Assembly (NCBI GenBank): GCA_051294375.1
Contig: CM119268.1
Coordinates: 24,026,349-24,090,348, forward strand
Origin: Paraspadella gotoi
Taxonomy: Eukaryota > Chaetognatha
Direction: 5' to 3'
DNA length: 64,000 bases
A model generated the notes under the pieces. That model was not told the DNA's origin and did not search any database. It worked only from the letters and a program-made list of their open reading frames with translations. Of this stretch, positions 35,901-47,900 are shown one piece after another (the stretch's first letter is position 1; each line of letters starts with the position of its first letter). Made by a program: the position numbers and the translations under genes.

Positions 35901-38900
35901 CTTCTTCCAATTATATTATCAAATATAAAATAAATGAAATAATAATTAAATATAATACTTACATAAAATAATTTCGACTTTTATTTTAATTTAAACATTT
36001 AGTCTTATTTAGTCTAACATAAAAAAAAAGTAAAAACCTTCAACATTTTAAGACAAATTTTTTGCGGTGTATTTTTAAATAATACAAAGACAGTAAAATG
36101 AAAATAATGATATAATCATTACTTAACCTTTTATAAATATTTTGTCACCTTTTCACTCTATATTTAACCCTATATATATATTTATATATAATTATATATA
36201 TATTATTTATATTATATATATATATATATCTCTCTCTCTCTCTCTTTCTCTCCTAAGACAGAGCCCATCAGAGGAATCCGGTTCTTTCCCTGAGCAGTCA
36301 GTACAGTTTGCTACAGATACGGAACCCGGAATCGGTTCTATGTGGGGAATGGGCCTCATTGCGCAAGACTGTCTTGCTATTGTTGGTGAGGAAAATAAAA
36401 TAATTACAGTTTTAACATTGCATTGACAACCTATTTTAAAGTCTAATTGCGAAAATAATATTCGTATCGCTGTTGTTATGAGATTAGCAAAGTTAATTTC
36501 TTTTTATTTCAAAAACGATTTATTTTTAATACAAAACAGACGTTTGGCTTTAATGCGAGCGAAACATGTCAGTTTTGTATTAAAAATAAAATCGTTTTTG
36601 AAATAAAAAGAAATTCTCTTTGCTAAAGTCTAATTTTAATTTGAAGTTGATATATTTATATATTATTACACTGTTTTTTTTTAACCATGCAGTCCGAAAA
36701 TTTTCTACAATCCTGTACAGTTTCTAGTATTATTTTAAGTGCTTAAAACGATAACAAGGTGTCCTCATCAGATTTTGCGTTAGACCTACGCACAATTGAC
36801 CGGAAGTTGACGTTGACTACAACATGGAATTTTTTCTCATTTCTTTAATTGCAAGATAAGAAAATAGTTTTACAAAAATAATAATTGCCCTAATTTTAAG
36901 TTACTCTCATTATTTATAAGTTTTACTTTAAAATTTTTGTTTAAAAAAAGCTTCTTACCATAGTCGGGCGTGTCAAAACCGGAAATAACGCTCAAAAACT
37001 GATAAAATACGCACTATTAATAGTTTTTGATCAACTATAAATATAATGGTTTTTCTTGTCATATTATAGGTTGTATCCACAAAGAATTATCATATATATC
37101 ATAAAAAACTATCGATCAGCTCTATAGACTAAATAAACTATCAGTTACAAAAGATTCGTTTCTTAGTAACTGTTAAAATTCAAGAATTAAATATTATTTC
37201 TTTATTCGTTGCTTGAATGAGAACATCATAATGCCACAGGGGATAATGATTTAGTATTACAGCAATAACAACTACAGGAATAAAAAATTTCTAAGTATTA
37301 AAGCCATTCGTGGTGGATTTTATAAGTATAATTTTCTTACTTTTTTGGCAAACATGTTTTGATTCCTTATGAACTAATCATTTTTTAAGGCAGTCCAATA
37401 GTAAAAGTAAATCTGTTCCAGAAAAAGTCAGGTAGAAGAGAGAGAGAGAGAGAAGCAGAGAGAAGCAAATACAAAAGAACCTCTTTAGAAAATGATTTTG
37501 TTGCAGAAGAATCAAAATATTCAGCATGAAGCTAATAAAAATGAACTTGTAAATTTACTTGAACGTATCAACCTTTTAATTCAAGTCTTCATCCGCATTA
37601 GGGAACTTCGTCAACAAGTTTTTACTGTCCAAAAAATCATTGGGAGAGAGAGGAGAGAAGGAAGAAGGAGAGTGAGAATTAGGTGAGGAGTAAGGAGAGG
37701 AGAGAGAGAGAAAGAGAGAGAAAGAGAAGAGAAAAATATTTAAACAAAGATTGAGAAGAAAAGGATAGAGGTCGAGTGGAAGACAGGTTAGGTTTTAGGC
37801 CAGAGAAGAGAGCATAATATTGAAAAAAAAAAACCCATTTTCACTGTTAAAACAAAACAGTTGCTTGAACTACTTCAAACTCTTTCTATTTCCAAAACGC
37901 GACAAGAAACGGATTTCAAATAATGGTATAAATGATAATTTTTTTTTATATAGCTGGATTAAAGGTTTTTAAGGAAAGAAAAAAATGTATCACTATTACT
38001 TCTCTCAGTCTCTCTCTCTCTCTCTCTCTTCTCTGTTGACCATTTCACTTCTTTTCCAAAAACTCCCACGTTCATCTGATCTTCCAACTCTGACCACTAT
38101 CTTTCACGCCACTTTGTGGCTGCGAAACTTTAACGTCTCTTCTCTCTCTCCTCTCTCTCTCTCCTCTCTCTCTCTCTTCTCCTCTCCACACACCATTTAC
38201 TTTTGAAAAATTTTTGATAGTCCTGTCAAAAACATTTCATGAAGACTCGAAAACGAGTCGAAACATGTCTGTTTCTATTAAATAAAATTTGTTGTAGTTC
38301 AAATCTAAACTGGTTGTATTTTTCGCTAAATACAAAACACAACCTGTGAACAAACGAAAGGAATACCACAATAAGGCGAAAAGCAAAAAAAATTATAAAT
38401 CTGATTAACTTTTGAATGCACTGGATATTGTTTTCTTCTCTTCACCTGGAAAGAACTTAAAAATAGGGTATCTCTCTAAAGATTTAACATAAAAACTTTA
38501 TGAAAAAGGGACCTAACTTCCGGCTATAAGTTTTTGAGCAAAAATGATATGCCAGTAAACAAATTACTGATGAAAAACATTAATTAGTAAAGGGTATAAA
38601 AAATTAAAACCAGGATTGGTTAAAATTAGCAAAGGTCATTAAATTGAATGAAATTGAAATGAAACTTTTCGAATAATTTATAGTCCATTGGCTATTAAAA
38701 AAACAAATCTTTTTAAGATGTAATAATTGACTAATATATAGGATTTTTTATGATATGGATGGTAATCCTTTGTGATAAAGCTGTTATATAACAGTAAAAA
38801 ACCATTAACAGTCTGAATAGATCAAAAACTTTTAATAATGACATATTTTAATTGATTATCGAGCACTATTCCGGTTTGGGACACGCCCACTATTGATGAT

Positions 38901-41900
38901 AAACCCTTTTTTGAAATCTTTTTGTCTCAGTACTACTTATTAAATAATTATACTAATTGCAGGCTAAGTAAAAAACTACTGCCTAACTTTTCATTTGTAG
39001 TAAAATAAAAATTTCATATTGTAGTCCACGCCAACTTCCGGTAAATTGTGCGTAGGTCTAAAGCAAAATCTGATTGACGACACCTTGTTAATCGTTTTAA
39101 GCTCTTAAAATTATACTAGAAACTGTACAGGATTGTGAAAATTTTCGATTGCATGGTAAAAAAAAAACAGTGTAATATATATTTACTAATAATCTAAATC
39201 TTAACTATTTTTAGTCTGCTTATCAGAGGATCCCAACTCTATAATTCACTTTGTCGTCCGTCGGTCCGTCGGTCCGCCCCTTCAATCTTGTTCGGGCACT
39301 CACAATATCATGTCAGAACATTGAATTATGATAAATTATGCAAAAAATGATGTCCGTCCGTTTGTCTGTCCATCCGTCCGTCCGTCCGTCTGTCCCACCT
39401 TAGCAAAAAACACCAATTACTCGTGATTGGATGGATGGATTTGAATAAATTTTGAGTGTGGATAGGGAAGTGTCTGATTGAGCTGGATATGAAGTTTCGA
39501 TGGAATCGTCCGAGTGGAAATGAGTTTAAATGAAAAAAACAAAAAAATATATTTCACTATTTGAACCCCAATTACTCATGAGTGGATGGGGCGATTGACC
39601 TGAAATTTTGTATGTGGGTAGGAAAGTTTGTGATTAAGCTTGAAATCAGGTTTCGATGGAAATGAGTTTAAATGGAAAAAAACCAAAAAACTGTTTCACT
39701 AATTGATTATGCTTCTTTTTCTTTTTATATTAAATGTAAATGCAAGATGTATTAATTAATCAAATAATTAATCAGTTAATTAATAAATTAGTCAATTAAC
39801 TAATTAATAATTAATTAATCAGTCAATCAATTAAGTCAATCGTTATGGGCATTATTCTCATCGTCATCATTGCTTTTTTCGTGGTTAGTGACGAAAAGAC
39901 CTAAAAACAATAATTAATTACCTAATTAATTAATTAATTAATTATTTAATTATTAATTATTTAATGTTAATTAATTAATTACCGATAATGATCGTGTGCA
40001 GATCCGACATTGTTTGCTCAAACTTGTTTTAATTTAGGTCGTCCAATGCCATCTGGATCTGACGAAGCAAATCTTAATCGATTAATTAACCACAGTTATC
40101 TTAATGTGAGGCCAAATAAAGATGATCATAGTCGAAAGGCCAAGATTATGTCCAGGTTAATAAGATAATAAATTAACCACCAATGATCTCTATCTATAAT
40201 GTTTTACCAAATATAAACATATAAAAAACAGAAATTTTAACAAAAAACTTTAAAAAACGCTGTTTAAATGATCCAAGGATTCTTTTTCATACTTATGATT
40301 GCCTGAAATGACAAGAAACTAAAATTCGTGTAATATTGAGTCTTTTTAGTTAATAATGTTAATAATTCAGTAATTTGAATCCGAGAGTCAAAAAAAAACC
40401 ATATTTCGTTTAATACTTATTGTTTACTGATATTTTTTAGATGTGAAATAAACATACTCATCAGCTTATGTTTCAAAATTTTGTAGTCATGAGATCGTCT
40501 GGTGATTCTTGCATCAAAAAAGTCACAGTAACTCTGTGAGCGGCGTTCATTGCCATTTCTTGATTAGTATTTTTTTAAAATACCGAATCATTTTTATAAT
40601 TTAGTGATATAACTGTTCAATATAAACCATTCCTAAGCTTCGGATCAGGCTGTAACAAAGTGTTATAAGCGTGTGAAGCGCCCCGTCCCTCTTAAGTGCT
40701 AGGCGGCCACAGGGCTAGAACCCTGTACATTAGGTTAGGTCTCGCCAATGTTTTACCTCATTCACAATAAATGTCTCCCTACTCTCTATGGCGTGGATTT
40801 CACTCCATTAATATTATAGATAAAAAGTGATTCTTAAAAAATCGCGTGAACTCTATACTTTGATATGTATAATATGTATATATTTCTTTTATTTAATCTT
40901 AATTACGTTTTTCGTGAATGTAATGATTTTTAAAAACCAAATCAACTTTTCGCTAATGTGGTTATTATTTAAAAATATTATTTAAAAATATCGCAACATT
41001 TAATTAACAGACCAACGGATTCTTTAATTTAATTTAATTTAATTTATTTAATTTAATTAACGGACCAACGGATTCTTTAATTTAATTTAATTTAATTTAA
41101 TTAATTTAATTTAATTTAATTTAATTTAATTAACAGACCAACGGATTTTTAATTTAATTTAATTTAATTTAATTTAATTTAATTTAATTTAATTTAATTT
41201 AATTAACAACCAACGGATCTTTAATTTAATTTAATTTAATTTAATTTAATTTAATTTAATTAACAGACCAACGATTCTTTCTATGGAGAAACTTTTAATT
41301 CTTGGCGTCATAAAAAGAAATCACGTGACCCTCTTCACGTTTCGCGCGTGATTGTGAAAGATGTGAAGGAAAGTGACTTGGTGAATCGTCGAAGAAAAGA
41401 TAGAAAAGAAATGAAAGATAATGTGTCATATGACGATAATGACAACTCTGGTCTTATAACAAAGATAGAGACAGAGAACGTGTCAGACAGAGAGGGAGAG
41501 ACAGAGAACATTAACGAGGTCCGTGACTCAGAATTCAATTCTGCTGATTTTCGTGACGCATCGGAACTAGAAACAAGAGATATTGATTTTGATCATTTGA
41601 GACCAAAAACTAAAGAAGAGTTAGAATTAGATATTGTTGTGGCTGCAGTTTGGGGAGCAGTTGATGAATATTGGCCTAAAGGAATTCAAAAGCAGAATAT
41701 CATGGTAAGAAATAATTAATATAAAGGAACAACTTGCAAACTCTGTGATTCCAATAAGGGAGAAAATTAAAACAAATTTTATTTATTACGCAAAAACTAA
41801 AAAAATATTTAAAAAAGTTGTTTATCTTTTTATTGAATAATATTGAACAACAATATAATAATTTTTTTCGACCATCCTAATTAATTTATATTAAGTAGTT

Positions 41901-44900
41901 AAATTAAAGAATATACCTTTCTAATTTGGAACCATTCAGGATAAAAAGTGTTTAAATCTGTCTCACTTAATTAGCCATGTTTCGTGTCAGAAAAAAATGG
42001 TTTTAATAAATGACAAGAAAATCAAGGAATTATATTTTTTTTTATTTTTTACAGAATGAATATTATTTTTTAAAATTGAGAGGAACTCCTTGGTGGGTTG
42101 ATGGAAAAGAAGCCTGCCAGTCAAAACTCATGATGGCCAAGGTTTGAAACGATAGTAGATACAGTTTTGAAAGTTTATTTTACCTTTTTTTTACAAAGAA
42201 GTAAAAGGTAGATTATAGTATTTGGATTTAGTAAAATATTCAATCTAAATAATTTTTTTAATCTAAATTTTAAATCGCTATTATTTTTTATGAAATTTCA
42301 GATTTTTGAGGCTTTAACTTCCATCGGGTGGATTATTAAATGTTGTCTTGATTCTTCCTGGAAAGACAACGACCGAAATTCTTGCTACTTTGAAAAATGC
42401 AATGCAAAGGACACCAAAGTCGTTGTGGTATCAATTTTTGTTTCTTTTTTTTTTTTGTTATTTTTTGATCCTCATAACCTTTTTTTAACAATTGATTTTA
42501 ATTTCAACTTGATAATCAATTAGATAAGTTACTTTCAAGTTGGTCTGTCTCTTTGTTCCGAAATACCCATTACTTGTGATAGTAAATAAATTTATGTACT
42601 ATCTAGGAAAAAAGTATATAAAATAATTCATTTATTCAATAAAAAGTATACAAAGTATGGGTAAAATATTCTCGGCATTGACTACTGCCTNNNNNNNNNN
42701 CAATATTTGGTATGCCCTTCCTCAGCATTGACTACTGCCTGCATTCATCTGGTCATGCTCTCATACAGCAAATTGAGGTATGACAGTGAAATATTTTTCC
42801 ATATCTTTAACGCAATTCTTTTCAGCCCCAATATTGATGTCGTGCATCTTTCCCTCTTTTCTGAGAGCTATAATAGCACTTTTTTGAACCAAAAAAAGGT
42901 GCAAGGCCTTTAGCATTACCAAATTAAAAAAACATTTTAAAATATCTCTATTCAAAATAAAAATATAATTAAATACCTAAAATGGTGGAAAACTATGATT
43001 TTTTTTAACATTTTTTATTTGAAGTAACATTATTTTTTTGCCTCTAACTTTTAAACAATTTAAACAAAGCTACTGAAAGGAAATTCAATATAAATTTAGA
43101 AACATTCTGATATTTTTTAAATCAAACAAGTTTTTGAGTAGATATCCTTTATTAAAAATGTCATATACTTTTTTCCTAGATAGTATTAGTAAATATTTTA
43201 ACTTTAAAATTTATTAATCACGCGAATTAAGAGTTATGTGGCGACTTTCAAAACTTTCAATTGACTTTGTCTCCCGATCTCTTTTTCTTTTTTTTTAATT
43301 TCCTTTTTTGTTCACGTTTATTAATGACATAAGATATTTTTGCAACCTTTCCCGCAATTATTTGTTTGCTCTGTTTTCTTTTCAGAAATAATTTAAAAAT
43401 AAGATGTTTTCTTGATGTTTCTAGATCAAAAATAAAATATAATAGTAGTAAGAGTAATTGTAATAGTATATGAACAAAAAAGGAGAAAAAATCCACAAGA
43501 AAAGAAAAAGCATAACAATAGGCAAACAAATATTTACAGAGTTATTAGCAAAAATGCTCAACCATGTAAAATTGGTCACTAGTCATATGTGACATTAGTT
43601 CAATTGTATAATGTCCCCTAATGTTTATTTTAATGAAAATTTGAAAAATTATTTGTTTCACTATTTTCTATTTTTTTATATTTTATAAAGGATTTTTTAT
43701 ATTAATCTATATATTAATATGCAGGACCTGCTATGTCAATTATCGTTGTAAGAGTGATGGGAGGCGCTTAAACCACCAAAGCCTGTTCCAAAGTCAGGGG
43801 CAAGATAGCTTTATTTATTAAAATAATGTAATGTATTTTATAGCTTGGTTGTAGCCATTTTCATAAAATTTTCAGCTGCTTGTATTCTATGAATGCTAGT
43901 CGTATACAATAAGTCATATTCCCCCCGATCTAATTAAACTTAAGGGAGTGGTCTTTTTCATACAATTGAACATCTCTTGAAATATTTTCCACTTCATTGA
44001 TAGGGAAGCCAGCTACTCTGGGAGTGAATAAACAGGACTGTGAGAGAGTCTTGATTAAAGCTTTGCAGACCTGCTATGTCATTATCTTGTAAGAGTTATG
44101 AGGCCTTAAACCACCAAAGGCCTTGTCAAATCAGGCAAGATGTTATTTATTAAATGATGGAGAAATATTTTATATTGGCTGTACCAATTTCATTTAATAA
44201 TATATATATATATGTAGTCGGGCATTGCTAGTTCACCCCGCCTATAGCATGACACCTTCAGTCCGACCTGGTGGCTCATTGATCATATCATATATCTAAT
44301 AATGGCAGCAACAACACGCGACCTTATCAGATTCAAGAACCATATGCCCAAAAATGTTTCCTCTCACTCAATCGCTGACGGTCACCACGGTCATCAGTGA
44401 CTCGTCTCCCGGCTGTCCTCAGCCAGCTCATTGTAAAAGTTATTGTACTGTTTTAGACTTTAGCATTTTCTCTTGTTGATTTTGTATTTGTTGTTGGAAA
44501 TTAAATCATTCTCGACTGAACCTCGTCTCGTTTACTTAGCCACACGTGGTGAGCCCGATAAACGAGTGAATTAAAAAAAAAAAAAAAAAATTTTTAAACA
44601 ACCCAAACGACATTCACGTTTTTGACTCGCATTTCTTTTTTTTTTTCCTTTCATATTTGTGCCAACAATATAATCACCGTTTGTTTTCGTTTTGTGTTGT
44701 ATTTGTGGCATCGTTTAACAGTTGATATAAAACTTGGCTTTCACGGGATCTCACAGACTCCACTCCCTCACGAGCCTCGCCGCCATCGCAAAACCAGATA
44801 TGCAACGCCGCAGACAAGAATAGAAGTGATGGCCGCCCAACAAAATTCAAAACGGCGAAGCACACGCGCGCTGAAGGTGAAGAATGACCCGCTTTGTAGA

Positions 44901-47900
44901 AGCAAGCTCGACGACCCCAATTGCCAATCCCCTCAATGGTTCAAAATTTTCCGCTTGGCACAGTCGGGAGTCAACAACCTTTCAACTCAGAGAGGCACGG
45001 TCGCTGAATGTTATGCAAAACTCCAGCCTACGCCTCTCCCGACATCATGCCTGGAGCTGAGGCTGCCCCCACAGCGTCGACTGCGCCCTCGAGTGAATGG
45101 CGCCCCCCAAACTGCGGCGCCCCTCGAAGCTGACGCCAGGGTCGACTTCCCCGCGACCCCAGAAACGCCAAAACTCCCGGCGCTCACCAACAATATTGAT
45201 TCGATGTTGGAACTGCGAACTGCGTTTGAAGATCGCCGACGTCTTCGATGAGCGTACCAGGAAGGCGCACCGCTTGCAGCAATCCCCTTCAGACGTCACG
45301 CCATCTAACCCCAACATTCCAAGAACAAAGGCCAGAGGGCGCCACCTCCAGGCTCGTCACCACCTCAAGGCCGTCATGATGAAAATAAGCCCCAACGGGC
45401 TTGCAAAGTGCTGAGGATGACGTCTTTGAGAGGTAGCACCCCTCATCCAACACCTCGCCGCTCTCCGGTCCAAGCAGCCAGAATCTCACTAAAGCATGAC
45501 TCCTCTCTGCCCTCCTTACTGCCTCCCTGACCTTGCCTCTCGATGCGCGACCTACGTCCAGAAAGAAGACGAGAAGCCTCGACTCTGTAGCCAAACCGGC
45601 ACGCTTTCACATCTCCGTCTGGACAATTCCGGAACCAAAACGCTGCAGTGAACGCCTTCACGTTCACAACACCATTCGAAGAAGAACCCTGTCGCACGTA
45701 CTGTTGAGCCCCGGAAGACATTCGCAGACACGGAAAACCGAGACGGTCCCAATGTCATATGCCAATGCCGCTCAGAGACCTTTTCAAAAAACACCACTAC
45801 GCCTACGAAACCAAACAAATGCAACGCCGACACTCAAACAACCACGAACAGCAACGACGACCACCATCACAGTTTCCGTACTTCAGAACCCGGGCTCCCT
45901 CCTGGTGAAACTAGATGTTCTTCCATTACATCTATGGCAAGCCAGGGCAAGCCAATGCGATGGACCCACCTGCAGCATAGGCTGTCAAACCGCCAAACGC
46001 CGGCGGCGTGAGTCGCCCGCGTCGCCTTGGCGAACTGATTCCAACCTTATCTCTACCTGCGCGACGCGGGACGCCCGTGGAAGTGGCTCGCGATGGTGCG
46101 TTCAGAGGGCAACCCTCTTCGCCCGCTACCGAAGCTGATGCGCCAGGCAGCAACATCCCGCCGCAGTCCAACAGCGGCACTCGACCGCTGCCAACTTCCC
46201 AACCCTCCACGCCGCAAATGACACACCCATCAAATATCTACGGTCTTCTGAGAGATGCAAATTCGTCTGGCCTCCCGAGCTATCCTTACCTCGTAAGCCC
46301 ATTGCAGATGTGGCCAACGCCCACCTCGGAGCAGATTTCTTGATGGAACACCACCTGGCGCGACCATCGACGCCCGCATCCTGCTCAACTTGATGATGTC
46401 AGGTCATCGCCGGCCATCGGCAAGCCCTTGCCGCAGCACCACTGCGCGTCCACCATGTCCGCGACTCCTGTACTCATCACTGCTTGGACGAGCGACACAG
46501 AACTCACGAAGCTGCGTCTTCAACGCGCACTCCCAAGCATGGGATGAAGCACACATTCAACCAAAGGTCCCCCGGTCTCGCCCGGCCAGACGACTCGCCC
46601 CCGACCATACTCCACTGCTGCAAAGGCAGAGTTCAAGCAGATGGAGGAACTAGCATCATCCGCCGCTCTACCTCCCGCATGGCATCCCCTCTACACGTCA
46701 CCGCGCAAACCAGAGGCCCTCCCTCTCGACCTTGTGGGACTACGGCGCCTAATGGCGCCACCAATGACACCGTTATCCAATCCGCCACTCGATTGGACTT
46801 CAATCAGACATAGCGGGAAAAAAACAGCTTTCTCAAGATCGCATCTCTGCAAAAAGGATACCATCAACCCTGTGCCAAGAATACCGCCAAGAAGACTGCC
46901 ATCATCACCCCCTTCGGCCTCTGGCGAGTTCGACTTCATGCCAATTATGGCTGGAAAAATTGCAGCCCAAGACTTCCAGGAATATTGGATCAGGTCCTCA
47001 ACCCATCCCGCATGTCTTCATTCTACCTGGACGACCTCTTTTTTTAGTCCCATGAAGAGCACCTCGAAGATCTCAAGCGGCTTTTTATATTTCGTTTATA
47101 TATTTCTCGTCGTCAACCGCACTATAATGTGTCTTGGCCCCCAGCTCTTGTTAATTCTCTGGGCTTTACACGTGGACCGCTTTTTTATATTTATATCTCA
47201 GCAAAATTGATGCGATCCGCACATGACTCGCCCACCCATCAAGGGTTGCAGCGTTCCTCGGATGCTGCAAACTACTACCGGCGCTTCATCCCGTATCTCT
47301 CTATCACCTTAGCCTCCGCTTACGAACTTATCACGGGAAAGCGGCGCACTTCGATGGACAGCGCCACAAAGAATGCTATGTCTATTTCACTATTCAATTC
47401 AAGAAATTTCCTTCTTTCGTCCGCCCACACTCTTGTCACCGACGATGGCGCCCCACTCGCCGACTGTAGACGCACTATTCTGTCTTCTTATTGGCTTGCT
47501 TTCTTCTTGGACGTCTGTCTTGATGGTTATGCATGGCAACCATTGGTTTTTCTCTGTCCTGAATGCTTAAATAAGCTCGCAGATCTAAGTGGGCCTCCGT
47601 TTGACAAAACTGTACGCTGCCCATTTTCATGTCTTCTCTACTTTTTCTGTCTTGTCTATTGTCTTTGATGTGTGTGGGTGTAGCTCGTGTTGGGGTTTTC
47701 TCTGTATTCACACTCATTTAGCGACCACATCTCGCTCGTCCCCGCACTCCGGAAAAAAAGGACGAGCACACACAAGCGCCAAACATATCAGCTTGCTGAA
47801 TTGCAGAATTCAACCTCTGACATTCGAACACATCGCCGAAAAGTCAAACATCGTTAGCCATGCCCTTTCCCGACCATTTAGAGGGGAGGTCAGTGTTGTC

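Larger units (their letters stand above)
36262..40155 (+). other. Linker exons 10-11 of the unrecognised gene
   Basis: Exon 36262-36385 reads SPSEESGSFPEQSVQFATDT then EPGIGSMWGMGLIAQDCLAI, and joins in phase to exon 40038-40155 (GRPMPSGSDEANLNRLINHS). The acceptor is the second AG of CTAAGACAG; the first would be out of phase with exon 9. The CT tract (about 36229-36250) supplies the polypyrimidine tract. No family recognised. Confidence 0.65.

Noticed and set aside
44622-45251. 209-codon frame as a host gene
   Set aside because: It lies just inside the 5' LTR and primer site of the degenerate retrotransposon; more likely a gag remnant.
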